In this document: positions 1 to 12,480 of the stretch, piece after piece | How the letters are laid out: every line of letters begins with the position of its first letter | Numbering within the stretch: the stretch's first letter is position 1 | Source: Brachypodius melanocephalos | Lineage: Eukaryota; Chordata; Aves; Passeriformes; Pycnonotidae | Direction of reading: 5' to 3' | Assembly: GCA_013398615.1 (NCBI GenBank) | Contig: VZSR01003282.1 | Location: 7,884,384 to 7,948,383, forward strand | DNA length: 64,000 bases | Notes under the pieces: model-generated | Told to the model about the DNA's origin: nothing | Database searches by the model: none | The model's input: the letters and a program-made list of their open reading frames with translations, nothing else | Program-made: the position numbers and the translations under genes

Positions 1-3000
1 CTATGGTTACTCTTTCTCTGTGAAGGAATCAGAAAGGCTTGTTTTTCTCCTTGCCTATTTATTTTCCCATTGAATATCATCTGGATTCTGGACAAAGTTA
101 GGTAGAGCCCTACTCTCCAGTGTATGGGTGCTACTGAGAATCCAAAATGAGGCACTGGCACCCTAAGAGCCTGCACCAAAGGGGTATTTGTGAGGCTGGA
201 GGAAAAAATGAAACTCATCAAATTTCCAAAATTAATTTACTTTAGGGCAGGACACACACTGCAGCAGCACCACATCACTCAGGTCCACAAGTGTTGACAA
301 ACAGACAAATTTGCACAGGAATAGGGCATTTCATTGAAATTGTTCTGGTCTTATTTTTTCCCTTAAAAAAAACCCCATATCTTTTCATGATGGAACAGCA
401 GCAGGAGCTGTAGAATTCAAAGCCGAGTCAGAAGGAGAAACAATACATGTCCAATGGCATTTCACAAACACCACTTGCAACAAGAGTGGGTGAAAACATC
501 CATATGGAAACAATTTTATGCTTGTTACATTCAGAGTGTGGGAGGAACACTGTGAGTACATTTCTGAGCTCAGTAGACATAGAAGGACTGCTTTGGTTTG
601 TTTTCAAAGTAGAGGCTGAATAAACACAAACATCATAACAACTCAGGGTTTGCTATGGCTGCAGACCCAAGGAATGAAGTCATAAGATAAAAAAAGAACA
701 ATATGTGCATTGTACAATACTGGATAAGTGAGCTAAAGAACAAGGCTAGGAAACAGAAGGGAAAATACAAGCTTAGTCTTCGGTTATAATAAAACATTTA
801 TGTTCATCCACAATAAAAGCTGGCCATGCTGTTGCCTTAAATTAGTCTAAGCCACTTAAACTGCTCCTCCCTTTCCCTAATATAATATAATATAATATAA
901 TATAATGTGATGGTGTAAAATACAGAACCTCCACTTCAGCCACATGCAAGTGCTCACTTCCTCAGTGTGAAATCTGATGGCTCCTGTCACAGGGCACACA
1001 GTTCTTTGTGCTTTGTGGCACAAAACCCTTGAAGAAATCAATCTGCACAGACCACTGTCTTTTCCTGCTTAGGGGCTTCAGAGCAGCAGCAGAGAGCAGA
1101 AGGGCCAGAAGTCAGGGAGAAGAAAGAGGGATGGCTGATCCTGGATTCCTGAGTTCAAAGCCAAGAGAGCCAGTGCAAGTCCCTGGAAAGGCTCAGGAGC
1201 AGAGGAGCTGGGGGTGCTCAGCTCCAGGGTCAGCCTTGGAGGGCACAGAAACACGGTGTGTGCTGTGTCTCACCAGCCCCAGGGTCAGCCCCAGCACAGC
1301 AAGGGTTTGAACAAAGCTATTTGTTCTTCAGGCCTGGGCAACAAAACTCTTCCTCTCTGGGTCAGTGTCTGAGCAATGGAGAAAGCTCTACTTGAGGATT
1401 TCTCTGCATGCACAAGAATAATTTAAAGGCAGTTCCTTTCCCCTTCTTTCCTCTTGGGTCCTTAAAGATGCTTTTTTTGGATGAATTCCCTCTGCTTCAC
1501 ACATATTTACCTGGAGACACTCATCTGCAGGTTCAGCACCGCTTTTCTGACATTCATAAGTGATCAAAGCGCCAAAACCCCTCACCACAGAGCCACAACT
1601 TAAAATTTCTGCAAAACTGCAGAGTGTTTTATTCGTGGCTAGAAGCATGCAGCAGCAGGCTCCATTAAGAGATTCCCTCCTTGGCCTTCTCCAGACTTTT
1701 CAACATTGTGGTTTGTTCACAGGAGTTTACTTATGAATAGCCCACCCATGTGGAGCATATCTGTGATTCCTTTGAATGGAAACACAACGCTGCCATTCCC
1801 ACCTGGGACACAGAACCCTTGGGATCAGTTGATTTGGGAAGCTGTAGCTGGAGTCAAACCCACACTGCAGATTCAGCAGAGCTTCCACAGCTGCCAGTGA
1901 GGAGAAATTTGTAGGTTCACAGCCCATGTAACAGGTGTGGATGAACTGGAGCAACACCTCGTGCTTGAACTCACAGTCCCAGGTGAGTGGCACACCGTGC
2001 AAAATAATAAAACTATGCAACGAGATTATGGGATGCTTTAATCTAATTAATTAATTTCTGCACATATGACACAATATGGTGTGAAAGGTTTTAAATACCT
2101 TTCAGATAAATAGGAGAGACAGAGCAAAATGGATTTAATGAAACTCTTATGGTCTCAAGCTGTTGTCTATCTGAACAAAGCAAAGTTGGGCTAAATGAAA
2201 AGCTGGGCCTGAGGAGAGCCAACTGCTGCCTGACATTTCAGCACTGCAGTTAAAGGTCTGCTCCTTTATTTGTCAAATGAAACATCACAGATATTTTTCA
2301 GTTCTTTTAAAAAAAAAATCAAAGTAATTTAAAAGGTGAGTATAAATATCAGACTAAAAATTTGAAAATGCACTATGTGATTCAGCATGTGCATGATGCA
2401 TTAAATTAATTACATATATAATGCTGAGAGACAAAACATTGCTGGCAGTAACTTAGCCTCAAATCAGGAAAGGGACTTGGGAATTATCACATCCAGAGAG
2501 AAAGAGATAGTGAATCACATCTCCCAGAGGGACTTCCAAAAGCAATGGAAAAATCTAACAGGGTGAGAAATAGATTTTTTTAACTGCAGTTATCTAAAAA
2601 CAAATGGAGTATTTCACAAAATGCTTTTGTCTCTATCAGCAAACACACACACAAAAAGCAATAGCATGGATCCAGGAAACGCTGTATTTGGAGTATTTCA
2701 CAAGTTTCAGTTTAAAATCTTTTCATCAGAAGATAGTAAATTTGACAATGACTTAGATTATATTGAGTTCTATATTTTAGGTAGTGAACTGGGACAAGCA
2801 TAGAATTTTTGGGAAAGGCACATCATCGTGAAAAAACAATTGTCTTGCTGCCATCCCAACTCTCTGTATGTTGGCAATCCTTAGTGGAGCACAACCTTTA
2901 AAAATCTGGACCTCCCATTTATCAGGGGTTTTATAAAGCAGACAAATCTGCTCTGCACAACACAGCTTCATAAACACTGCCACAACTCCAGAGTCTCTAA

Positions 3001-6000
3001 GGAAATAGACCCTTAATAATGTTCCCTGCAGGCCTTTTTCTCCTGAGGGGTTGCCAATCAGCCAACATGTGAAGAAATTTAAAAGGACTATGTAAATTTC
3101 CATTTAATTATTTAAATGGACTTGGTTCTGTGAGAGAAAATTGATTTATTTTTATACCAAGATGATAAAAATAAGATCAAAGGTTTGCAACCACAAACAC
3201 ACCCTGTTTAGAAACTCACTCATTTCCAGAGCTCTAGGGGGAAAAAGTAAAAACAAAACCAGAGGGTGTTGGGGTTTTTTTCCATTAAGGTTAAGGGTTT
3301 GGGTTTCTTTTTTTTTTGTTTTTTTTTTAACTCTGAACATGATGTACCTGGACATACTATAAGAAACTCCATCACACAATTAATACAGCCATTGTACTGC
3401 CTAATACTTCAAGAGCATTATTGTTATAATTATTAATTCTTTTCATCTGGGAAAAAAAAAAACAACTGTGGGAAAGGTCTCAACTGATCTTCAAAAAAAA
3501 CACTTTTGAATCCATCTTTATTACTGGCAAGAACACAGAATTAATTCAGTTGTTGCCAGACTTATTAGAAATATCACAATTATCAGGAGAGCCACTGGTT
3601 ACATTTGGGAATTTCAATAAAACAGTTCAACAGTCCGAAAGATCAAAGACTGTAAAGCATTAAGAAATTAAGTTAAAAGACAAACATAAGTCAGCTTTGA
3701 AGGAAAAGATTCACCTAAACAGACTGAAGGAAACAAATACACAATTTGAGATGCAATTTCTCAATTAGAATGTGCTCTGAATGCTTCTAATCAAAACATA
3801 GGCAGAAAACTTGTAACCAGAACTTTTCTAAGAGTCACAAAGCTGTTAAAAAGGACTTATTTACCCCGAGTGCAACATGAGTGGGGTTTTTTCCTCAACA
3901 TTCTTCTTCTGAACTTAAGAGCACTTATAGACAGCTATTTATAAAGTTAAATAACTATGCTTGCACTGTTATTATTATATGACAAGTTATTATAGTAATG
4001 CAAAATGAAAATAAATACATAAACCATAAGAACAAAAGTGTGATTGCAATGCTGTAACGTGGTAGCAGAGTTTTTGTGTAAATAGTGATGGGAACATTTG
4101 TCACCCAGTTACACACAGGATGAGCAGAAATTTGGCACAGAGAACCTGTGTGGGAGGAACAAAATCCTTCAGCAGCTCTGACAACAATTTACATTTGTAG
4201 TCATGAACAATACTGCAGAGAGGGCACAGTTAATGTGATAAATAACTCTGCCACCTCACTTCCACACAGAATTTCCAATGTGCTTTTGTATTATCCTGCC
4301 TGACTTACAGATGGCAGAGCCCTGCTCATGTGATTTTGTCTGTCCTTTCGATCAAATATCCAGAAATTATGCACAGAAGGTAAAAGGATAGATTTTCTTC
4401 CCTGTTTCTTAGAAAAAATATCTGTAACTGCATTTATTAAATGGAGACCAGATCCTTGTAGGCAACTAATTCAAACACATGATATGTGCTCTTCATTGCA
4501 GTGACTCTGAAAAGGTGAGTAGAGGCACTGTGCACTCAAAAAAATACCAAAGATCTGTGCCCAACTCTAATTTACCAGAAAAGTTTACAGACATATGACT
4601 TAGGGACAATCAGTTGTTTTTTGGGGTTTTTTTGCCACATGTCCCAAACACACTCTCGATGTAAAACAACAGCACACAACATACCAAAAGATTAATTTTA
4701 CTTTTTTCCAAGCATAGCTGGAATATTTCACCACCTGCCCACTCATTCTTTGCAAGAAAGCTTGCCATAATCACACAGATCAGCCTAGTTTATATTTATT
4801 GGCTAATTATGAAAAAGTAATAATAAAAATGAAAAATGGCAATATAGATTTTCAGTCGTATAATTCCAATGTTCCACTTTGCTAAAATGATGTAAAACAC
4901 CTACCCTTATTAGCCAGGAATGTGCTGAAACAGCATTTAAATAAAGACAAAACTCACAGCAAGGCAGAAAGCAAAAATGCTACAGACATGTTACAGTTTC
5001 CAATTAGGTGTTTCACTGCTAAATAAGACATGAAAAGTACAATTTTCTATCTCCATAACTTTATACAATGCACAAGGATCTCAGATTAGCACTCATCACG
5101 TATCATCAATCTCAGAGTAGTGTTTTGAGAGCTCCAAATAAAAGTACAACCCATGACTGGACAAAAAGGATTTTTTTTTCCTCCTAGATTTGCTATGTAT
5201 CTTCATTTGTGGTGAGAAGATGCAACTCCCTGCCTTCACAGGGTTATGAAATATTGTTTACATGAGTCAAGGACCAAAACATTTCTTGTTGTTATGGGAA
5301 ATTGTAACATCTAAGATGCTGCAGTCATTTGGTAATCTAAGCATCAGACACCACTGTGTTTAAACTACAGCACATTTTGGAACTTTGGTGGAGAAAACTG
5401 CATACGTAAAAATAAAATTAAACCAGCAAATATTAAGGCAGCATTAAGGCTGGGGCTTTAGTTAACTTTCCTGAAAGTCAGACTACTCAAAACATTGGAG
5501 ATCCTCAGATGGCTGAACGTGGAAAGAGCAGAGAAAATGAGGCAGAGACAAGGGACATTGTAAAATGATCTAAACCAAGGTCACAGCACTGTGCAGCCAT
5601 TGCCTTGGGAGAGGGGTTTGCCCAAAGCAGGAAGGGGCTGGAAGAGGCTCTCAGCCATGCTGGAAATGCAGATTCCACTGATTTAACACCACCCAGCAGA
5701 TGAACAAGGGATCTACCTTATTCTTGCTGTACTGGAGAGAAACAGCAGACAGTCTGGGCAGGCACTGGAAGCTTGAGGAGCCACCAGGAACCTGGAAACC
5801 ACAGCCAAGGCAGCAAGGCAGCTGACATTTTTAGAAACAGGGTGTAAAACGGCTTTTACAAATCTTTTCATTACTGTGGCTGTGATGGCAGGTGGTTTCC
5901 TCAGCAGTGATCTCTCCAAAAAAACCATCTCCTCATTTACTTTTAGTACACTTGTGTTCCCTCAATGCCAGTTTCTACAGATGAGGAAATAACTGCAGGA

Positions 6001-6450
6001 AACTCCTCTCTGACATGTCCTATCACAGATCTCATTCTCTCTAAAAGGTGTTTCTGAAGGTTGCTGAACCTGACAACCTTTGGATTTAAAGGGTAAAGCA
6101 GCAAAAATTCCCATACCATTCTGTTGAGCCAGAGCAGTGTTATGGAAAGGGATGTTCACCATATTGAAAATAAAGTTTCTCAAGAAAAGAAAAAAAATCT
6201 GGTGATAGAGCCTCACTCTTCTTTTCCTCTCCCCCCTCTCTCTTTAAATAGTTAAATTAATGCTCTGGCCTATCCAAGTCTTATTTTTCTCATCTCTCAC
6301 TGCCCCATCATATATTTCAATTTCAGAAGGTCATTGTGATGTCCCAAGTACATGGACCCAGATGACAAAGCTGTCTGTGGATACAGGTGAATTGTTTGGC
6401 AGTCTCTTTTCATCATCTCTACTGCTAGCCTGACTAAAATGACTTGAAAA
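1..6450. other. Non-coding AT-rich DNA, no gene recognised
   Basis: I see no gene in this stretch. Open frames are short (the longest about 108 codons, minus strand, 2777-3103), have no recognisable domain and are not flanked by convincing splice pairs. About 1070-1320 is somewhat richer in G and C but has very few CpG dinucleotides, so it is not a CpG-island promoter. Around 3270-3330 there is a T- and G-rich low-complexity tract on the plus strand. Consensus-like splice donors occur near 1985, 2334 and 4515, a number expected by chance in this much sequence. The likely status is intergenic or intronic DNA. Confidence 0.6.
878..906. repeat. Pentanucleotide microsatellite (TAATA)n
   Basis: Nearly six uninterrupted copies of a five-base AT-only unit (TATAA in another phase). 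It resembles a TATA box, but its tandem nature and the lack of a promoter or transcript downstream make a simple repeat the better explanation. The copy number is probably polymorphic. Confidence 0.9.
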
Positions 6451-6453
6451 CAC

Positions 6454-6483
6454 TTATCACACATGATAATTCCTGTGTGATAA
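6454..6483. repeat. Perfect 10-bp inverted repeat with 10-bp spacer
   Basis: The arm TTATCACACA (6454-6463) is matched by its exact reverse complement TGTGTGATAA (6474-6483). The 10-base spacer itself contains TGATAA, so three GATA-type sites sit within 30 bases. This could be a paired transcription-factor site or chance in AT-rich DNA. Confidence 0.6.
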
Positions 6484-6550
6484 TTTCCTGGTCCTTATCA
6501 CCATTATTTTAAGAGCAGCACACGTAACACGAATGTGAGGAGAATTTAAA

Positions 6551-6661
6551 GCTCACATCCCTTCTCCTCTTTACTGTTTAAGTCTTAATTTAGCAGCAGA
6601 GATTGTTTATCAATATTTTAGCCTCAGATTTGCTGTGCTAAAAAGGAGAGGGGATGTGAGC
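6551..6661. repeat. Long imperfect inverted repeat (22-base arms, 20 matches)
   Basis: The left arm 6551-6572 (pyrimidine-rich, starting GCTCACATCCC) and the right arm 6640-6661 (purine-rich, ending GGGATGTGAGC) are reverse complements at 20 of 22 positions. As plus-strand RNA, one of the two differences would be a G-U wobble and the other a C-A mismatch. The 67-base spacer contains a second potential short stem: AGCAGCA near 6592-6598 against TGCTGTGCT near 6631-6639. The structure could be a structured RNA, a cruciform-prone site, two opposed binding sites, or the ends of a tiny non-autonomous element. No target-site duplication is obvious beside the arms, and I do not recognise it as a named microRNA. 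Confidence 0.7.
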
Positions 6662-8873
6662 AGATGGCTGTGGCGAGCTGCATGCCCTGAGTGGGTAAAG
6701 CACAAATATGCTCCTCACTCAGTCACTGAAGAAACTCTTTTACAAATTTATGTGCTGAGGAAGGCCAAGCTCAGGCTCTGTGATGGGAACTGACTCAGTT
6801 CCTAATTTAATTTGTCTTTCTACACTCTCCAGACTATTTCATAAGCAAAACAAAGGCATGAGTTACTTTGAGTAGTGTGTTGACACATTTGAATTCAATG
6901 CATTCATTTCCTGTGAAGTTAGTTTGACCTTGTGCCTGCGTAAGTCAGATCAGAAAAGCCCCAACAGCTTAAAATAATAATAAAAAATAACAATAGAACA
7001 AAAGTCCTTTTAGTTTACAACATCATAGATTCTTATTAGCATTTCTAGTGGTAATGACAGCAATGAAAGCAGACCAGGAACATGAACTCTTCTATGTCTC
7101 TTCCAGCATCAAGGATTTTTCCTTTGATACAGAGATGTGCCACCCAAGACAGGTTTTTCTGGTGCAGCACAGCTACCATGAGAGCCTACTGTGTTCAATC
7201 TGTTCCTTACAAGAGCTTGACCAGGCAGGAAGAGAATAATTGCGTTAAAATTCCCCAACAAAGGGGAAGAGAGGGGTCAGGTTGTTTTGGAGCACTCCTT
7301 CACCTTGCTGCCAGCAGAGTGAAAAGATAAGTGCAGCCAAGGAAAGGTTTTAGCACATCCAGGATTCCCTGCGGTCTCCAGTATTCAAGCCACAATTTCA
7401 CCTCTCTGTAGGTGTTTTTAAGCACATTTTGAGATAAAACAGCTCTTGGGATGCTCTTTTCCAGGCCAAGTGCAAGCATCTGCTATTGGCCTCACACCTG
7501 GGCAGTGGCTGTGCCAAGGGATCTCCCTGCAGATGATAGATTGGTATTCTGCCTTTGATGCATCTTCAAATCTCTGGATTTTTTTTATATATGAACAAGT
7601 ATGAAGAATCAAATTGGTTTCCAGTTGTACCATTCAGCTGGAAATCCCACTAAGAATCCAAGCCAAGGGTATGGTAACTACAAGATTGATCCCTGCCTAA
7701 ACTGTAACTACCTGCCTCATGAATAATTTTATTCTCTGGATCTGTCAATCTGGCACCTTCTGTGAACATTAAATTTATTAGGGTAAGCTAAATGAAAAAA
7801 TGACGTGGTGTCAAAGTTATCTCTGAGATTAATGTTACAAGAAATGGGAGAGGTGAGCATGAGGCAGACACCAAGGGCACACACGGGCTCAGCTGAATCA
7901 CAGCTTTTACATCTCTGATGCTCTCAGACAAAGATCAGGATTCTGCAGAAAGTTGTGAAAAGGAGGGTGGGAGGCCAAGGGCAGACAGAGTGAGCTGGGA
8001 AAGCTTTTCCAAGCCCACCAGATGGGCCATGACCAACCCAGGAGTGTCACACAGCTGCCTCACGTGCTGTGCCCACCCACAGCAGCTGCAGAACTCTGGG
8101 TACATGACCATCCTTACATTCAGTTCGAATTTCCAAAGCTACTTTCAAGTATTTAATCCATTCTTGATGTCACCTTTGAAGTATTTTAGTAGCATTATGC
8201 CACGATTTGATGTTTCTTCTGATTTTTCTTTCCAAGTGCATGTTAAAGTCAGACATAAAGAACACATTCCTTCCATAATATTCAAGATATTTCTAAACCG
8301 TTGGGGAAAGTTTAGCATTTTAACCGTGACAAGACATCATAATAAACTGGTTATTTTTATGTAACTTAAAAACTCCCGCAAATGCAAAAAGAATTTCCTG
8401 TTTCTTTAGAACTCCATGGGAAGCATGAATTTACTGAAAGCTCCCCAAGCATGGTGTGAAGCAGCACATTGTTTAAGAAGCAAGTAAATCTTTAGTTCAT
8501 GCCAAACCATGGTGACTCCTTCTCATTCATAAAAATAAGACATGGACTCCCTACATTCCCACTCCAGCTGGAATTTTTTTTGCATTAAATAGACACAGTC
8601 AGGTGCTCCAAAGGAATTATACAATCATTTCTGGTTTTTCTTGGTGTTGGATTCAATATTATGTGAATCTGAGACAGTGCATGTGATGAAAAAGTATTAG
8701 ACATATAATACTTTTTTTAAAACATAAATAACAGCAAAGGTCTTTAATCTTATTTGATTAAGAGTTTTGGACCATCAGAGTAAACTGAATCGCTTCCCCA
8801 GAGCTTACTCCTTCAGGAACAGCATCTTCTAAGTAGAAAGTAAAACCTGGCAACTCTCAGCAAACACAGTCCC

Positions 8874-8891
8874 AAAAAAAAAAAAAAAAAA
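8874..8891. repeat. Poly(A) tract, 18 bases
   Basis: An uninterrupted run of 18 A, followed by an A/C-rich tail. No polyadenylation signal lies in the preceding 30 bases and I see no recognisable retrocopy upstream, so this is best called a mononucleotide repeat. Confidence 0.85.
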
Positions 8892-10634
8892 CCAAACCCA
8901 TAAAGGGAAGTAAATAAAAGAAAAATAAAATGGTGGGGGGTAGAGTATCCCCATCCACTTAGCAGTTAGTGGAAATTTTTGCCACCCACCTTCTGTCTTT
9001 GACATAAGGAAACCTCATTTTTTGGGTTTTAACAGCCCAAGGATTTTTTCATCTGTTCATTTTGAAACTGAAATAGCTGAAGCTGATCACAACTCTTCTG
9101 TTTCAGGCTCCTGCTGAAGAGTAATTTGTTGTAAATGTTCAGATAATAACAGAGTATGCCAGTGAAAAATCCCTTCCTGCAGCTTCAGTTCTGCCACTTC
9201 TCCAAAATGGGCACTTTTTAGGACATTCCAAGCAATACTTTGACACTTTTACTGACTACTAACCACAGCTTTATCCCAGGTTCACTTCTTGCACTGACGT
9301 GCAGAAAAGAAACTTCCCAGAACAAAAATAAAAACACAAAAATAGAAATGGAATTAACCAGGTAATATTTTTTTGTAAGGACATGAAATTGTCTGGGCAA
9401 AGGAAACCTTCTACTCCTGCTGTATGAGCAGAACAAGGTTAACTACATGACCTCATAAGGTGTAAAAAGCAGAAGACACCATGAAGTTCTGTTACAATTA
9501 AATGCTGCTGCCAGCTCAGGTAGCAACAGTATGATTTTCACCTCTGGACTTCTCAGGGTGGGTACTTGGGCCCATTTTTCCAATGAACAGGAATTTTTCA
9601 TGTGTGAGCAAGAAAAATAAATATTGAATAAATGCTGCTTTAAAAATCAATATGCACTGTGGATACAAGGAGTGGTGATTCTATCCTAATTGCTTCACAA
9701 ACACCTAAAATTGTCTTAAATATGACTGGTGCCCTCTGCTATCATATTTATCTCAACAGCTGTCTGAAGCTCATAAGTCTTGCCTAAAAATCCATTGCTC
9801 TTTGGTCCATATAATAAAGTAAATCACCAAGAATTCAAAATTATTTGCTCTTGTGCATTTACCAAATCTGACTTCTTTCAAAATTCCAGGTGCAAGTGCT
9901 CAAAGCTGCAGCTGTGAGAAAGACCCCATATTAAAGGTCTACACAACAGAATATTCGCATGGCATGCTTCATCTGAGCACTGAGATCTGTGCAAGCTCAG
10001 CTCAGGATTTGACACTACAGAGACTGTAGAGTATCGTGGCTAAGGAGGGAAAGCCATCACCACAACGCTGGGATACCCAAAGTATGAGTTTAATTACAAT
10101 GCAATTCCCTCGTCGCCCTGAGAAGGTTCAGCTGCACACCTGGACTGTGCTTTTAACCGAGTTAAAATTCTGCTCAAGATTTCCTGCTGTGAAGATGGTT
10201 TGTCATTCTTTCCCTTGGTGCCTCCTTCATTGACTTCCAAACTCCTGTTTCCCTATCCACAGTGGGAAGTAGATACAGACTAATGCAAAGGATGGGGATC
10301 ACAGGAACTAATTCCTACAACCAAGACATGATGAAGGAATACGATCAAACATGATTACTCGCTACACTGACACCCTAAATCAAGATCATTTGCAATGAAC
10401 TATCTCCCAAATCAACAAAAAATAAGACTTCTGGAAAAGGGAATCCTTCTGAAGAGTGCTTATTCAGTTGTATTTTGCGAGTGCTCGAACAGAGGAAAAA
10501 TAACACATTGTCAGGATTTGCAGGGGTTTTACCACCCACAGGGGAACTCTCACTGAAAAATCTGACCCACAATGTTGTGTTTTCTCGCTTCCTTTTTGTG
10601 TTTTATGGAATGCTTGTTATGTTTGTCTAACACC

Positions 10635-10668
10635 ATAGTGTTAATTGTTTAATGTTATAGTGTTAATT
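10635..10668. repeat. Short tandem duplication, 22-base period
   Basis: The 12-mer ATAGTGTTAATT occurs at 10635-10646 and again at 10657-10668, and the bases between are similar to the flanks. It looks like a small slippage duplication in AT-rich DNA. No function is suggested. Confidence 0.6.
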
Positions 10669-12456
10669 AGAGGTTCTCTACTAAGAACTACTTCACCCTT
10701 CTCATATGCAGAGCTGATTAATTCCTAGGTATGCATTATACTAAAAGGTATATTAATTGACATTCTAACATTTTATAATTATATTATGCATTAGCAATAT
10801 TACATTTAATTACAATAATCACTGACATCACACGTGGGTGGCACTACAATTCAACACATTTTCATTTTTCAGTCATAAGAATCAGGATCTAAATTTCAGT
10901 AACTCCTCTTCAATAACTGATCTAATTTTTAAGCTTTTCTTTAAAGAGCACTGCTAGTTGTTTTGCAGAAATTCTTTGACTCACAAATGGAAACTTCAAG
11001 TTTAAACTAAATTTCTTTTTCAGATGAGATTCCTACTGCACACAGAGATGAGACAGAAGGTCACTGAGTAAACTGTGCAAGTTAAAGGGGAAAAAACACT
11101 CCACAATCAAAAACATCTTTGCCTTTTGTTGTGAGTCTGCTGCATTTCTTTGATAGATCTTTCTTGCAGTAAATGTTATTGATGTCTAGACATCTTATCT
11201 TCTTTCTGGTTTGTTGTTAAAATGTCTCGTTTTCCTCTAACTTCACTACCACAACATCCTGTAAAGACATGCTTGAATGTTTGGCTGACCTAACATCAAT
11301 ACTTCTTGCTTCTGCCTCTCCTCCTTCCTCCACAAATTCTTTCTCTGATAAATTATTCAGAGACTCACTGATTTTGTGCCCCATCCTGTTCCACCTCTGA
11401 ATGTAAAATACCACAGGTGGTATCAAAGTTTGATCCTTGGGAGCATGAATAATGCCATCAGTACCCAAGTGCAGCACATAATTTTTCACAGTTAATAAAA
11501 AGATATTAAAAGTTACAGGAGTCATCATCTTCCTCTAAAAAGTTAGATTTGCACTAAAAGTTCTCCTACATGCAACAGGGAGATGATCTAGTGGTGTCAT
11601 TTTCTACCAATCTGGTCCTGAACACATAACACAAAACTGAGACAGATTTCACATGTGTGAAGCCAGAACCTGCATCCTGCAAACACAAATCCTGCAAGAG
11701 GTTTATAATTGAGAAAGGAGACAGCTGTCAGTCTTTTTAGAGACTCCACTTTACCACATGCCTAGTCCTGTAGTCCTGTCACTGCTTCATGCCACTTTTT
11801 TGCCTTTTTTTTCTCTTCTTATAAAATTTATATGCTTTATCATATACAGATCATTACTAGGATGGAAACATTTATTTCATTATTTTTGTGAGGAGGAAAA
11901 TATAATTCCAGGCTGAGGGAAGCAGCTGACATTATCTAACATGCCTAAAAAAAGAACTTCCTAAGAAAGTTCTTCAAAGCAAAGTTAGTCTATTTTCCCT
12001 TAGAATAGCTAATAGCGCCTGCAGCTAAGTTTGCATGCACAAATGTTTGTTCTTTATTCCACTGTCAGTAGTGTTCTTTGCCTAAAGGTCACATGCCAGC
12101 AAAACATGATGATAATGGTGTGTTATTACTCCTTTCCACTTTGCACTGAAGTAGAGAGAAAGAAATAAGCAACTAGAATATTTTTCTGTGGTTGTATAAA
12201 TGCTGACTGCCTTGGGAAATTCTTGTGTGGGGTTATTTCAGGGAGTTCTCAAGCCAAACACAGTTTAAAGGATGCAGAAACCCACACATCCTGAAGTAGG
12301 GAGGATAAAACTTTTTGGTCCTGATTGACTCAAACTGTTCAGGATGGGAGAAACCATCAGTGGTGATGATCCACAGGGTCATACACAGCAGCTTTACCAT
12401 GTTCAGCAACAGCTAAAAGCACCACTGCAGTGAGATACTTTAACAACAGCCAGACT

Positions 12457-12480
12457 GAAAATCAGGACAGAAAATCAGGA
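12457..12480. repeat. Short tandem duplication, 13-base period
   Basis: GAAAATCAGGA occurs at 12457-12467 and again at 12470-12480. It is a minor local duplication with no functional reading. Confidence 0.6.

Noticed and set aside
881..906. TATA-box cluster
   Set aside because: It is a pentanucleotide microsatellite with no promoter context.
1531..1555. Left half of an RE1/NRSF element (TTCAGCACC)
   Set aside because: The right half needed for binding is absent.
1706..1900. Plus-strand frame overlapping the same interval as 1727-2020 minus
   Set aside because: Two overlapping frames on opposite strands with no homology are typical of chance.
1727..2020. Minus-strand frame with several cysteines, and a consensus donor on the opposite strand at 1984
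   Set aside because: The donor is on the wrong strand for the frame, I recognise no domain, and one such donor is expected by chance in this much sequence.
2777..3103. 108-codon minus-strand frame with plausible-looking composition
   Set aside because: No motif, no flanking splice sites, and nothing recognisable as a transposase or known gene.
3270..3330. Telomere-like words (TTAAGGG, GTTTGGG)
   Set aside because: Irregular T/G-rich low complexity, not tandem TTAGGG.
8122..8135. GTTCGAATTT resembling a tRNA T-loop
   Set aside because: No cloverleaf, no A-box at the right distance upstream and no acceptor stem.
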